Positions 10,093 to 23,315 of a stretch of 64,000 bases of DNA are shown in pieces (the stretch's first letter is position 1; each line of letters opens with the position of its first letter). This DNA is from Monocercomonoides exilis (Eukaryota > Preaxostyla > Oxymonadida > Polymastigidae). The DNA is taken from contig LSRY02000016.1 of the NCBI GenBank assembly GCA_001643675.2, positions 806,001 to 870,000 of the forward strand, read 5' to 3'. Under the pieces are notes generated by a model. It was not told where the DNA came from and ran no database searches. It was given only the letters and a program-made list of their open reading frames with translations. The position numbers were made by a program, and so were the translations under genes.

Positions 10093-11654
10093 TAGGAAGA
10101 GATAAATAAATTGAGAGAATGAAAATATTTTTTGACAACTCCGATGATGAAAACACAATTCATTCAAATATATTCCAAACCATAACAGCTTTCACAATAA
10201 TAGTTGGTTACGGTTCAATGTCCAAAATTCAGAATTTTCAGTTGACATCCTTTTTTTTTTTTTTTTTTTTTTTTAATTAGTTTTTTTAAATGGTAGAATA
10301 AGTGAATAATTATTTAACTATCAAAAAGACCATCCGATCTGAAAAAAAAATTTATTGTCTTTTCTTACTTTTTCATCATAAGTTGTTTTTCATTTTTTGA
10401 TTCGAATGAAAATACAATAACATATTATTTTACATTTATTTGTTGATTTGCGACATCAGGCATCTCATTTCTTGAAGAATTGTCTTTTTCTTCTAAAAAG
10501 ATGATGCAAAATATTTCTCTTCAGGCATTTTCATAGAATAATTATGTTCTTTTCATTGACTTTCAGAGAACAAAAAACACAATAAAAATTGGTTCATTTT
10601 TTGGCATTCGTGAAATGTCACTATTCTTTATGTTTTGAAAACAATGTTGCCTGTTTCAGGATATGAAAATCAAATATCTTTCGTAATCCGTGAAAGCGAA
10701 ACAAAGTTATGAGTGAAGCAATTTTTTGTGCTTTGAACAAAAAAAGCTTGAATGTTCATATTATCCCCCATATTATTTTGAGCGAAGAATAAAAAACAAG
10801 AAGACTGAAAACAAATCTCAAAAAGGTGTTCATTTTAGAGAGTTTAAGTGTGTCACAAATCCGGGACAATGTATTATTTTCTGCTTTTTTGATCTTTTTG
10901 TTCATAAAACAAATTATATTTGAAAAAATGAAAATATTTTGTTTAATTGTGTGTTATTTTTAATATGGAGCATAATTATAAGTCAAAATACAAAAAGGTT
11001 AAATAAATTTTTTTATGAAAAAAGGGTGAACATCTTTACCAAACTTTTATTTTTTCGAGACGAAATGAACATTTTTCCACTCAAATAAGGATTTATTGGA
11101 TCCATTATATTTACCGAAACTTTTACCCATCCTGGCTTTTTCTTAGTCACTTGTGATAACACAATCTCTGGATTAAATTACCATATTCCTGAATCTCTGA
11201 ATGAAACTTTTATTGTTGAAGGATTGAATGTTGCGAGTAATAAATAGATATATTTGTCCAAAAATAATTTTTTGAAATGGAAAAACCACAAATTAATAAA
11301 ATCGAAAATGCTATAACAGTATAAATCGGACATAATCACATGGAATATTAAAAAATCAGTTGAAATCACGTTAATATGTTCAAAAACATTAAAAGCCTAT
11401 ATTTTCAATCATTTTTTCATCGCATATAATCAAATGGCAAAATATGGTTCATTGTCTTTTATTTCTAAAATTAGGCATCGAGTTGTTCCATGCACTAACT
11501 GCTTTTATTAATTGATGCGTATTTCATTTTAATTAATTTAAATTGTTGAGAATACTTCCATTATATTTTTTTGATAATAATTTTATAAAAGAATTCGATA
11601 TAAAAGGAAATAACTGAAACAAATATTCAAGGAAAATGAAAGACGCCAATTTTT
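10093..11654. other. Intergenic with a decayed repeat
   Basis: Contains a T run at about 10252-10274 and a segment (about 10300-10480) similar in inverted orientation to 58599-58760. A minus-strand remnant reads D-N-S-S-R-N-E-M before a stop, like the plus-strand remnant at 58.6 kb. A 25-bp transposon-end-like sequence lies at 11317-11341. No intact gene is seen. Confidence 0.5.
11317..11341 (+). repeat. Transposon-end-like 25-mer (CAG..TCACAT family)
   Basis: Starts CAGTATAAATCGG and ends ATAATCACAT. It matches the reverse complement of 57670-57694 at 21 of 25 bases. No partner end is found nearby. Confidence 0.5.
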
Positions 11655-13140
11655 GGTATAAGGGTACAATATGGTCAAATGAGATTTTTCATTTTTTCAT
11701 CATAAAGGCAATTCTCTTTAATTATACTGTTGTTGTGTGGTGTTTTATTTCCACGGACATTGTTTGCAACAATAATATAATATTTTGAAAAATCTCACTT
11801 TTTCATATATTTATGGGTTTGATCGAAACAAAAAAATGGAACTTGTTCCAATTAATTTTGGAACAGAAAGCATATCTGATCAAAATAAGGTATTCAATAA
11901 TGAGTATTCAACGTGGACTTGGTTTCTCACTCATATTCTGGAAAATAAAGTCCCAATATGCCCAAAACATCGAATCCGAAAGAATTGTTATAAAACAGTA
12001 TCTAACTACAGATTTTGGAAGTGCCCGAAATGCACAGAAAAAACATCAGTCGACAACAATACTATTTTCGAAAATATGAAGACTCCATTAGGAACAACAT
12101 TCTTTATTTGTTTGTCCTACTGGCTAAAAATTCCAATTACAACGATTTCAACTATTCTTGGCGTTGGTAAAAAGACAGTGGGATTTAGGGGGAGCGTCAT
12201 TCGTGTGTGCTGTTCAAAATTATGGAATTCTACACAGCGAGTTGTTGGTGGAGAAGGAAAGATAGTTGAAATGGACGAGGCGATATGGAGAAAGCGAAAA
12301 TATGGAAGAGGGAGAAAGAAGGAACAGATATGGATTTTTGGCTGGGTTGAAAGGCTCGAAGGCGGAGGGACAGGATCTAGCTTTATGACCATTGTGTTGA
12401 AAAGAAAAAAAAATTACATTGATCCCAATAATCCAAAAATACATTCTTCTGAAAACAATGATCATTTCAGACGAATGGAGAACGTATTCATGTTTGGAAT
12501 CGATTGGATGCGGACATCAGACCGTCTGTCAAAAGAAAGAATACGTGATCAAAGAGACTCATGCCTGCACATACACGATTGAAGGTCAATGGTCACATTT
12601 AAAAGCGTCTTTTCCACGTTTTGGAACTAGAAAGAAGTTTATTTCTGATCATATCGCAATGTATTTTGTGAAATCCTCAATGAAGTTGAGCTTTTTGGAA
12701 CCAATGAAGCATGTTTCAAATTATAAACCAGAAAAAGAAATTGAAGAAAAGGAACATGAAGAAGAAGAAGAAGATGATGATGATGAAATTGAAAAAGATG
12801 CACCTTTTATTGAAGATATATTGGGCAATGTTAAAAATGAGACTGATATAAAATGGAAGAAGATGATACATATGGTGCTTGAGATGGAGATAGTGCTTCG
12901 GAATATTCTCTCTAAAGAAAAATATATCTATCTTTCCATTTTGTTTGAAAAAATAGTATTTTTCATATCAAAAATTTCACAGTCCCAATGAAAATATTTG
13001 AATAATTATTTTTTGTTTTTCTGTGCATAAATAAGTTTCCGTTCAGATTTAACAACATAGTTATGCTTTTCTTGATATTACCGATGCATCTATACCAAAA
13101 AATATCAAAAACTCACATGACCATATTGTACCTTTATGCC
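11655..13140 (+). mobile_element. Merlin/IS1595-like DNA transposon, copy 2
   Basis: This 1,486-bp element has ends GGTATAAGGGTACAATATGG (from 11655) and, on the other strand, GGCATAAAGGTACAATATGG (from 13140). The match extends to about 34 bp with a few differences. A perfect 8-bp target duplication, CAATTTTT, lies at 11647-11654 and 13141-13148. Its length and termini (GGTA..AGGGTACA) match copy 1 at 373-1856, so both belong to one family. The transposase inside is broken. Confidence 0.92.
11836..12991 (+). pseudogene. Broken Merlin/IS1595-type transposase
   Basis: The first frame runs from a Met at 11836 (or upstream at 11785) to a stop at 12582. Homology to the copy-1 transposase switches to the next frame at a run of ten A near 12403-12413, so one inserted base explains the break. 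The second frame carries S-D-E-W-R-T-Y and then T-I-E-G-Q-W-S, with the third catalytic Glu intact, and continues to 12991. Near 12865 homology to the copy-1 tail (Y-G-A-x-D-G-x-S-A-S-E-Y) moves back to the first frame and contains a stop. At least two frameshifts and one nonsense change are therefore visible. The homopolymer shift could be a sequencing error; the others are less easily explained that way. Confidence 0.85.
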
Positions 13141-13148
13141 CAATTTTT

Positions 13149-14793
13149 TTATTTTGAAATTCGAATATTTAGAAAAGACATGTTTTGCCATTATCTGTGG
13201 AGGAATAGAAGATTTGTCTAAATATGTTTTCAATTTTTGGAAACTGTGTGGAATAGATATTTCAAATAAGTTGAATATGGAGATTCAATATTTCCATTGA
13301 ATAAAACAGTCGAAACCTCTGATATTATTGTAAATCCATTTTCCACGTATTTTATTTTATTGTTTCTGTATCATATTTCAAAGAATATTTATGTTAATTT
13401 CTGTTTGCATTTTCATTTTTAGTGCTAATCCCAATAACTGCTTCAAGTTGACTTGCTTTCTAATTAATCAATCATCCAACAAGCAAAACAAACTGTTCAA
13501 AATCTTTTTATTAGTTCAACAGGAAAAAAGCTATCAAACATTGACTTTCAAAAAAAAAAAAAAAAAAAATGTCAAGAGTTCGATGTTTATATCTTCTTTA
13601 AAGTTTTTGTCTATACATTTAATAGCAATTAAAATAGTGGCAAAAACCGAAGAATCTATCAAATGCTTGAAAAATTTTGTATTGATATTAAAAAGAGAAC
13701 TTCAGACTCTGATTCGCTGTTCATGATTTACATCATTTCCGCATGAAAGAATTATGCAAATGAAACAATCTGAATCATTTTCAAAGCAAAACTTGAATTA
13801 AATTCATTCAAAAATGCAAAATTGCATACCCATTTAGCATTTTTTGCATCCTTCTTCCATCTTTTCAAACTTTTTTTTATTCTTTTCACAGTCTTCAAAA
13901 ATGGTTATTCATTTTATAATATTCCTTTTCTTGTTGCATCGCTAAGAATTCATTAAGAAACACTCACAATCATCAATAACTTCATCTTCAAAAGTTGACT
14001 GATGAATCTCCCTTGAAATGAGAGATATGATTCTTCCATAAAACAGATTTTCAACTATGAAAATTGAGTTTCCTTCTTCATCATTAAAAAATATGTGTAT
14101 GAAATGGATGCAATTTAATCTTCAGTAATCCTTTGGAACTTGGAATAACAGAACAATGCAGCTGTGCAGCCCAACAAGCTTTTTTTCGGTAACGAGCAAA
14201 TATTTATGAACTTCTTCAAAAATTTAATCTATCCTATCAAATAAGCACTTCTTTTGAATCTTCCTTGCTCTTTTCATTTTTCTTCTTTCTGTCAATGCAT
14301 TTCATTAAATCATCAAATTGGCTTGCTTCAATGTGTGCAAATAATAGTTTATTTAAAAGAATTCCTCACAATCAAAAATCATGAAATTTTCGATTTATCT
14401 CAAACTGACAAGCAATCGTTATGGCAAATCTGTTCAGATTTCTGTGCTCCAAATGATGTCCGGTTATTATTAAACCTCCACCTTTTTTTTCTGTGACCTC
14501 TTTTTTATTACAAAAGTTTCATATCCCACTTTTTGAAACAATAACTTGATTTTTTGCATATAAGGAAACTTTATTGAATATTAAAAATGCATTTTGAAAT
14601 AAAGCCTATTTCTCATGTTGGGGATGGGGCAGTTGAAAACTCTCCATCAAGCTTCCACGAGTAATTGGTTGGTTTAAAGGAGTGAAAAGCCACTTTGCTC
14701 ATTCAAAATATATTTTTTTGAGTTTTTTTTTTTGAAATTCAATTTATTTTTTAAAAAAAATATGAAAATCACATCAAAATTTTAAAATGAAAA
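13149..14793. other. Intergenic, no gene seen
   Basis: AT-rich sequence with only short chance ORFs (for example 13391-13726, which spans an A run). No repeats or RNA gene are recognised. Confidence 0.45.
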
Positions 14794-16327
14794 ATGAAAA
14801 TTCTTGTTGAAGAAAAAAGAAAAGCAGGGCAGACTAAATTAAAGCATGCGATGTTATCTTTTCAATTCAGAAAATACAAGAATAAACTTGAACGAATGGC
14901 ACATGTTGTGTATGATGGCGTCGTCAGGATCACGGACGCCATCGATTCCAAGCAATTCAGCCGCAGCAGTATTAAAAACGCCGTTCGGGCGTTGAGAACT
15001 AAAAGGCAAGTTGGAAAATTCGTGAGACCGCAGATTATAAACAGAGAGAAGGAAGAAACAGGAACGGACGTTATTAAAATAGACTCCGTTTGCGGAAGCA
15101 GTTTGATAATGAAAAAAACAAGAAAATAGGTTTGTTCAAGTTTTTTATTGTAACAATTACATTTTTTCTTTCGATGGAAAATGTTGAGAACGATACAAAA
15201 GAAGAAAACGAGCCACATATCAAAGTTTCAAATGCTGCGGCGTACGGGTTTTTGAAGCGGCATCCCGAGTTAAGGAAGAGCAAACCAAAAAGTTAAGACA
15301 TAAATCGGCTGGCTGTGTCATGTCAAACCGTGATGAAGCCCTGTTATCAAATGGTAACAGGTCAACACGAAAAAAATCATTTCACACCTTCATTAATATA
15401 TAACGTTGATGAGTCATCAGTGCGAGTTCCATCTTCTGCTAATATTGAATTTATCCATTCATCTGGACAAAGCTGTGGGTATTGCTAAGAAGCACAAAGA
15501 ATGGACAATGCAACACTAGTTGCTGCCGTGGCTGCAGATGGTTATTCATTGCCTTGCATCATTCTCTGGCCAAGTGAAAAACAACCGGACGAACTTTAGC
15601 TTCTTTTCTCTCCAACTCTGGACATCTGGCCTAACAAAAGTGGCTGGATGGACAAGCAAAACTTCAAAAAATATACAGAAACAGTTCTTCTCACTTCCAT
15701 CGTTGAAAGGAGAAAGTACATGTCACTGGAAACAGAGAAATGTCTTCTTTTCATCGACTCTCATCCTTCACGCGGTGATCCTTCAATATGGAAAGCCTTT
15801 TCAGAAAACAACATTGACGTCGTGACATTCATCCCCCACAGTACTCATTTGTCTCGGCCACTCGATGGAGGAGTATTTGCGACTCTCAAAACTTTTCTTT
15901 CTTCATCATTTGATATTCCCGCATCAACGTCATCGTCTGCTTCGAGAAAAGCACTTGTCGACGTGCTTCCTCAAGCAATTCACTCCGCTTTCACTCATTC
16001 TTTCATCAAAAATGCTTTTGAAGAAAGCGGAATCCTTCATTATACATACGGTCCGGTTCTTCGCAAACCACCAGAAACATCAAAATACCCTCTTCCTTCC
16101 CATCGTAACCGTTTTGATTATTAGGGAAAGTCTATCACTTAAAAAGAACTTCTCGACGATTGGGAAAGATTTTTGTGGATTAATGAAGAGATAGAGAAGG
16201 AAAAAGATTTGAAACAAGAGAAAGAAAACAAAAAAGATGAAATTGTTGAATTCAAACATAAAATCAAATGAAAACGTTCTGACGTTATTTTTGATGACCC
16301 AAACGAAGAGGAAAACGAAGAGATGTA
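14794..16327 (+). pseudogene. pogo/Tigger-like transposase remnant, copy 1
   Basis: Homology to the pogo/Tigger (DDE_1) group is spread over several frames. An N-terminal helix-turn-helix part lies at 14794-15129 (S-S-I-K-N-A-V-R-A-L-R). A second DNA-binding part at about 15170-15296 ends A-Y-G-F-L-K-R-H-P-E-L-R. The first catalytic Asp is in Y-N-V-D-E-S-S near 15400, the second in F-I-D-S-H-P-S-R-G near 15754, and a conserved block P-H-S-T-H-L-S-R-P-L-D-G-G-V-F lies at about 15835-15880. A charged tail ends near 16327. Stops at 15129, 15296 and about 15487 plus frame changes show it is dead. The element's outer ends were not found. Confidence 0.8.
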
Positions 16328-17680
16328 AAGAAAACAAGGAAAAAGAAAGATAATTCGAAGAATTGATCCTTCTTTTGTATTTTTTTTTAATTTTTTCTTA
16401 AATTTTCACTTCAAAAATTTGGGTCAGAATAAAAAAATGGGTTAAGGTTAAATGATAACACTAAGATTGTCTCTATGTTTTCATTTGCAAAAGTTCTAAT
16501 TCAATTTTCTTTTATGAAAAAAAGGAAAATGCAATTCGAAAAAGCAAAAAAATTAAAAAAAATGAAATTGAAATGCACTTTCACCTTGTCCAAAGAAGCT
16601 CAAAGTTCTTAAAACTTTTCTTTGACTTCTTTAAATGTTCAATCGTTTTTATTTTGATCAATGCAACTTTCACGAAACAAAAAATACATTTGAGTATTTT
16701 TTCATTTGAAATATTCCATAATAGATACATGATCAATACAAATTAAAAAAACGTGTATTCTAACAGGAATCGCTTCGTAATATGCAGGCATGTACCACAG
16801 TTGTCAACAGCTTTTTGAAACATGGATTCGGAGAACCAGGATGGATGCTTTTATTCCTTCATCCTTCATTGAAAATCTAGAAAAATTTTTCGTAAAGTTA
16901 TTGAAAGAAAATATAACAGAACGAACATTTATTTAATTTGCAAAAAAGTTATAATAACATAACTTCTTTGTTTATTTGGATTAATTAATGTTTCAAATGT
17001 TATAAAACTGCAAAAACAAACTAACTTCGAAAAAATCTTTCTCTAATTCTTTCTGTTCTGAATAGGCATGAAAGGGTTTTGGTTATCGGTTGCGTGTTCA
17101 ACATTTTCCATTTGGAAAAACAGGAGATAATCAATTAGAATGTGACAAAAAGCGAATTCTATTCCTCCAAAAAAACTTTGAAAGATATCTAATTGGAAGA
17201 ATTTGTTTCTTCAAATGAATAAAAAAAGGATAATTGCTTCAATTCGAAATAATTGTCTTTTCACTCTTTCATTTTTGACTCTTTTCTTGTTTTTTACGTA
17301 CCAAATAAAGCAAGCCAAATTTATATGTTGGCGTGCTGGATGTGCCACAGTTCTTGTTGCAATGGAAACATAAGAAAATGAAAAAATTTGAATGTTCAAT
17401 TTCATTTTTCTGAACAATTCAGAATTTTATCAACATTGTTTTTTTGAACTGACTTAAATCAAAAACTTTTGTATGATAACTTTTTTTGCCTTGAAAAATA
17501 ACTCTCGGCGCAACGATCTGAACGAATACCAGTCTTGTACAATTCCTAATGTGTATGAAAATGATTTTGACTTTAGAAATCAACATGCAGTTGATGTTGA
17601 TCGAAGAGAAATTGTCAAAACTTCTTCTTGATCTGAATATAAAAAAAATAAAAAAAAATAAAATAAAATAAAATAAAAAA

Positions 17681-17717
<37 letters not shown>

Positions 17718-18630
17718 AATTTAATACAGTTTTATCTCCAACAGAGAAAAGACTGATGGAAAAAACAAATAAGAATTTATTTTTTGATATCACGAATGAA
17801 TTGGAAATCAAAATAGCTTATTTTATGTTTTGTTTTAAAAAAAAAGAATTTCAAAAAATTCAAGAAAAGAACTGATCTTTGTGATATTTGTGAGAAAGTG
17901 AATTCTTTTGGATAGGAAAGAAGAAAAATAAATAAAATCACATGTGAAATGATGAAAAAAGGAAGAAATTGAATCAATAGAATACAATAAAAATGTTGGA
18001 AAATGCCATCATGATTAATTTTTATCACGTCAAAAATAATACACAACTCAATGAAGAATCCATAATAATGGACTTCAAAGAGAATTGGGCTTTGTCCATT
18101 GCAAGAAACGAAACTTGAAAGAATTCTATGAATATAAAACAAATTTCACACTTGTGTTTTGTTGTTTTTATGAAGTTTACAAATTTTGTTAACTTGAGAA
18201 ATTTTGTAATAATTTCTTTTCAGAAATTTTATCTCATGATTTTTGATTTGTGTTGGAATCATTTAAACAATTATTGAAATTTGATATTTTCGAAGATGTT
18301 TCTTTTTTTCATTTCTTTTGTGATAATTGTCCTCATTTTAGGAACTCACACATATTACACTTTTTATTGTCTAATTCGTCTCCAATTCTTTGCAAATAAA
18401 ACTTGTTCTTTATCATTTTTTGCAGAGCACCACGGGAAAAGTGAGTGCGATAGTGAATTTGGGCATTTAACTCGTTTATTAATAATAATTAAAATGATAA
18501 TGTTATAATGACTATTGATGATTCTAATAATTTTTTCGATTCTAATTGCAATTCTAAATATTGAGCAAAAAATATTTTTGATTTAAATATTGATAATACT
18601 TCTTTTTCTGATAGTGATTCACAGATAACA
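16328..18630. other. Intergenic with simple repeats
   Basis: AT-rich, with an (AAAT)n tract near 17641-17718. ORFs here are low-complexity or shadows of it. An Asn/Ser-rich open stretch at about 18508-18564 ends in TGA just before the hypothetical gene that follows. Confidence 0.45.
17641..17718. repeat. (AAAT)n / A-rich simple repeat
   Basis: A-rich units with T every fourth to sixth base, becoming a regular AAAT tetranucleotide array. Confidence 0.9.
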
Positions 18631-19413
18631 ATGAATGAACAGGACTTTCCAACAATTACTCCTGATTTGTCTTTTCAAACCAACGGACAAAGAGAAAATG
18701 AAACGAAACTTTTATTATTAAAGTTTGTTTAAGTTTTTTTTTTTTTTATTTGTTCAAAATTATTTTTTTGAAAACAATTAAAACGATATTTTTAAATAAC
18801 ATTTGAAGCAACTTTTAGAATCTGAAAGACATGAAATAGAAGCAGATAATGTTTGGGGTGAATAAATCATCTCTGGAATGAAGAAATTTTTTTTTTCATA
18901 AAGAAAAATAGAAAAATATTGTCTTCTCCTCTCAGCAGTATTGATTCTCAGAATTTTGAAGAAATAAATTATAGAGAAAGAAAAAGAAAAACCGAAAAGG
19001 AAAGGAAAGTTTATTTGGGGAATGGAAAGACCGAAAATTCGTTTAATATTGAAATGGATAAAAGTATTGGAAAAAGCGTGAAGAAAACAATAAAGGATAG
19101 AATGAATTATTTGAAAGCTTTTAATTATGATTCAACATTATTTAATAACACTTTTTTTTCTGATGACTCTTTAATAGGCAAAGATTCAAACTGCTCCATT
19201 GAAAGCGAATCAGGTATGAAAGGTATGCAAGAAATAAACATTTCTCCAAAGAATTGCTCTATTCATTTTCAAACCATAAATAATTATTCACATTTCAATT
19301 CTTTTGATTTCAATAGCTCTGAAGGTCATTATAATTCTTCAAATTTGTCTGATTTTTTTATTAATTCAAATTCAGCAATTGACAACAACTCCACAATGGA
19401 GGAAGATTTCTAA
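18631..19413 (+). CDS. Hypothetical Asn/Ser-rich protein, tentative multi-exon
   Basis: Not recognised. The clearest coding stretch is about 18901-19413, a Lys/Glu-rich start (R-E-R-K-R-K-T-E-K-E-R-K) followed by an Asn/Ser/Asp-rich tail ending at a TAA. It has no ATG of its own at the start. One reading joins an exon from ATG 18631 (M-N-E-Q-D-F-P-T-I-T) through GT..AG introns near 18720-18830 and 18860-18900, in phase but weakly supported. Further upstream the same frame carries a TGA, so the gene may instead be a longer broken one. Exon limits and even coding status are uncertain. Confidence 0.35.
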
Positions 19414-19786
19414 ATGTTTATAACTTTTTTATTATAAAGTCCATTTTTTGAAGTCTTGCTTATCCAATGATATCTGTTCTTTTCAGTTTGAGGACTAAAC
19501 TGAATCCTTCCTGTTTTTTTTCAAATATTATTTGTATAAAAATTTGCAGGCCTTGGGTCCAGATTCAGTTTCCCAGGAGAATTTCAATAAATTTACTCAA
19601 AAATAATTTTTGAAAATTGTCGGTCAATGCACAAGATTCGATTTGTCACAAAATTGTCATATGTCACAGCTATGATAACAGTATATTGTGCACATAAGTG
19701 TTTTTCTGCAGATTGTGTGCAGAAACTGTGAAATGTGTTATTTTCAATTTTCGTGGAATTCAAAAATCCTATTCAATTTTTAATGA
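19414..19786. other. Intergenic, no gene seen
   Basis: AT-rich, with no coding pattern or repeat recognised. Confidence 0.4.
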
Positions 19787-19788
19787 TA

Positions 19789-20052
19789 TGGGTGATTATT
19801 TTTGAAATCATATCTTTTTTCGGGGTGTTGATTTTTCAAAGGTTGTTTGCTTTTTGAAAGAAAATGTTAATTAAAAAGAGCAAAATCTTGATATTTTTTT
19901 TTCAGAAAACAAATTGTTTTTCCGAATCAAAGATTAAAATGTATTCAATAAGCCTTTTCACTTTTCTATTTTTTTTTTTATTTGAATTCTTGAAATATTT
20001 TTGCACAGAAATTTTTGTATGAAAAAAACATGATTTCAAAAATAATCACCCA
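19789..20052. mobile_element. 264-bp MITE with GGGTGATT ends
   Basis: The ends TGGGTGATTATTTTTGAAAT (from 19789) and its reverse complement (to 20052) match for about 24 bases. Both are flanked by TA (19787-19788 and 20053-20054). There is no coding capacity. The GGGTGATT start resembles the ends of the pogo-like element at 21268-23544, so it may be mobilised by that family. Confidence 0.75.
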
Positions 20053-20919
20053 TATGAATGAGTTTTTTGATGTTTTTTATTTGTTCGTTTTTTTTATCAC
20101 AGTTTTATTGTTAGGGACATTATTTAAATCAATATGTTGGGGTGTAATTGTTCAGCATAAATTAATTGATTTTTTAATAAATATTTATTTTTGCACGGAT
20201 CAAAAAAGCTCTATTCAAATTTGGAACAAGTTAAATTGAATCTATTCAAATCATGTTTTAGCGCCTGCTAGTTGAATTTCAATTATAAAATTGTTTTCTA
20301 AAATTATTGCAGAATATTGTTGATGTCAAAAATTTTGTTCAATGCCTTTTTAAGTAGGAAAAAATTAATTGATTCATAAAAAAAAGAAATTTCTGCACAA
20401 AAGAAAGACAGAATCACTTTATGAAACAGTTAACAATAACGTTATAATCATCCACACGTATTTTTATTAACGGTCGTATATTGCACAATAACCAAAATTT
20501 CACAATATGCCAAAACCAAGTGAATATACTGCACTTTTTATATTAAAAATATTTTATTATTTTTTTTGTTCAAATATTGTCCTCAGGCAATGAAAACCAA
20601 TCTCAAATGTTTGTCTTTGATGATGCTAACAATTTTTTTATGTGTTTGTGACAATAAGCAACGATATGGCTAATTAATTTCGTTAACTTCCTTTTGTTTA
20701 GTTATCAAATTTAATATAAATATCTTAATATCATCAATTTTCAGTTCTCACTCATGAAATTTCACTTTAATAGATACCAAAACCCAAAAAAATGTTATTA
20801 TCACCATTACAGTGAAGTTATTTAAGTTTAAACAGTAATTTGATGATAATATAAATTTTTAATAAAATTTGAAAATTAAACAAATGGAAGTTTAAAAATA
20901 AAAAAATGAACCATGTATT
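20053..20919. other. Intergenic, no gene seen
   Basis: AT-rich, with no supported feature apart from chance ORFs. Confidence 0.4.
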
Positions 20920-20944
20920 CAGTCCAACCTGGATATAATAACAT
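20920..20944 (+). repeat. Transposon-end-like 25-mer, left
   Basis: Starts CAGTCCAACCTGG. It matches the reverse complement of 23622-23646 at 18 of 25 bases. The pair brackets the pogo-like element and may be the ends of an older host element. Confidence 0.4.
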
Positions 20945-21365
20945 TTAATATAATCTTCATCGTTATGCTCACATTTTTTCAATGCATCGAAATTTTTGAC
21001 CGACTTTTTATTCAATTGTCATCACATATAATCACATGGGAAATATATATAATCACATTTTATTTCTTAATGGGTCGATTTTTCATTGAAAAATCGATTT
21101 TTTGATCAAAAATATAAATTTTTTGATTTCAAAATAATGTTTTTGAAAGACTAAATTATGTGAATGAAAAATAAGTATTTTTATTTCAATTAAAAAATGT
21201 GTATTTGTGAAAAATTTCCAAAAACAAAAAATTTGATACGAAAATTTTTTATATCAAAAATTATATAGGGTGATTTTTTTATCCGGACATAATTTTTATT
21301 TTTTGATAGAAAAAAAAATATTTTTTTATAAATCGCATGTTGAAATTTTCGAAAAAACGCAACAA

Positions 21366-22880
21366 TCAATTGTTAATATAATCCATCAATTCTCTTTTAA
21401 TAATTTTTCTGGTATTTCTTCGTTCATTATCATCTTCAAAATCATCATCTTTTAAAATTTGGGATTTTGATATTTTTCTTTTTTTCGGCTTGTCTTCAGA
21501 AAACAAATCTTTTTCAATTTTTTCTACAGCAGAATCATCAATATTCTTTTCATCTTTCATCTTTTTGTATTCTTTCCATTCATCTAAAAATGCTTGGTCG
21601 GGAATATTTTTTCCATGGAAATTGAAACGATGGGTTTTTTTTTCAGCTGAACTGAAGGAGTGTCAGGCAACTTCACCAATACAGTATTGGACTGCCCAGA
21701 CAGCACGCAGCTCCTTTCAAATGCAGAGTGAATTGTTGAAGGAAGCAATGCAGTTTGCAAAGCCCGTGGCAAGGCATTTGCAACTGCTTTTCGTCTGAGT
21801 GCGATCGAAGAAGATGGAACAACATTTTTTGAATTGAAACATCTTTTAAACACATCAAAAACTCCACGGTCAAGTGGCTGTGAAAGATGAGTGCTGCATG
21901 GAATAAACGTAACGACACCATTTGATGCAATTTTTTTTTTACCAAAGATCTGGCTGTGCTCTTGAAGGATGTCAATCAAAGAGAAGCAAGCATCTATCTT
22001 CGTTCATATCCAGCAATTTTCTTCTTCGGACTATTCAAGAAAGCAGACTCTATTCAGCATAGCGAGCAAACAATGCATCTGTCATCCATCCATCATTGTC
22101 TGCTCAGGCATTAGGCTGCGGGTTGAGCAAAATCTTCATTTCTGGTAACAGTTTTTTTGGATGGGAAAAGAAAAAGGCTTGGCAAAAAATAACCATCAGC
22201 GGCAACTGCAACCACAAGGGCGGAGTTTGGCATGTTGATTGGTGTTTTGGAAAACCCGACTGGAACATCTGAAGGATGAACAGCAAGTTGTTTTGTGGAG
22301 TCGGAGAGACGCAAAGAGGATTCGTCGGTGTTGAAGATGAGTGAAGTGGAGTATTTGTATGTGTTATGAAGTGATTGAAGAAGAGAGAAGAAAGGTTGAA
22401 GAGATTGTTTATTTGATACAGAAAAACGTTGAATGTCAACGTTATGAGGAATGGATGTTTTGAGATCTGGATTGCGTTTGACAAACGAATACGGAGTTGA
22501 TTTTGAAATTTTAACTTCTTGATCTTCTTCTTCTCCACTTCGAATTTTTCTATCAGTTAGCACTGATTCCATCTTTAATTATTATTAATCATAAATATAG
22601 ATAAGAAAAAAATATTAGTGCAAACCAATCGTTTAGTTTGAGTTAAAGAATAACTCACTCCTGTGATGATTACTATTCTGATTACTCCGGTTATTGCGTC
22701 TTTTTCTTCTTTTGTAACCAGCTCTGGTCGACGAACTATTCCCACGAATCTTCACTTTTCAACAGCAGAAACAGCACGATTGATGGATGAAAAAGAGAAT
22801 TCATTAAGATTAATATCTACGGTTTCACTTCATTTTCCATCAGCAATAATTGTATCAATTCGAACAAATCGATTTTTGAT
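21366..22880 (-). pseudogene. pogo/Tigger-like transposase remnant, copy 2
   Basis: Reading down the minus strand, the N-terminal helix-turn-helix block (F-S-F-S-S-I-N-R-A-V-S-A-V) lies near 22.75-22.85 kb with stops. The region 22572-22111 has L-I-F-N-T-D-E-S-S-L-R with the first catalytic Asp. Several stops follow at about 22100-21990. Then 21979-21584 carries F-I-P-C-S-T-H-L-S-Q-P-L-D-R-G-V-F, and the acidic/basic tail ends at 21366. The second catalytic Asp region (L-L-I-D-I-L) is disrupted. It is the same family as the remnant at 14794-16327, and both are dead. Confidence 0.8.
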
Positions 22881-23019
22881 TTGATGGTTGTGGAAAGATT
22901 TTGTCAAATCTCTCAATTTCGTCAAACCACTTTCTTATCTTTGTTTCACTACGCTCATACAAATAAAATATTGGTTATGATCATTCTTTTTATTTTTAAA
23001 AAAAATTTTTTTTGAAATG

Positions 23020-23258
23020 GGTTATTCTTTTTGAAAAGTCGCAAATGTTTAATTTTCAAACAAATCAAAAATTTCATATTTTGCTCAAATTTCTGTTTCT
23101 TCTCACGAATTTTCTTAAGAATGTTTGAAATAGCATTATCAAGATATTGATTCCATGTTTGTGAAGTTTAGTGTATGTCAACAAATTTTTGAGCAAAATA
23201 TGAAATTTTTGATTAATTGGAAAATTAAACATTTGCGACTTTTCAAAAAGAATCACCC
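23020..23258. mobile_element. 239-bp hairpin MITE nested in the pogo-like element
   Basis: The arms 23020-23098 and about 23183-23258 are reverse complements with few differences (GGGTTATTCTTTTTGAAAAG / CTTTTTCAAAAAGAATCACCC), around an 80-bp loop. No TA duplication is clear, so insertion marks have decayed or the exact ends are a base or two out. Confidence 0.75.
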
Positions 23259-23315
23259 AAATGAAAAAAAATAAAAAAATTTTTTTTCGATTAAATTCTA
23301 ACTTAGTAATACCCC

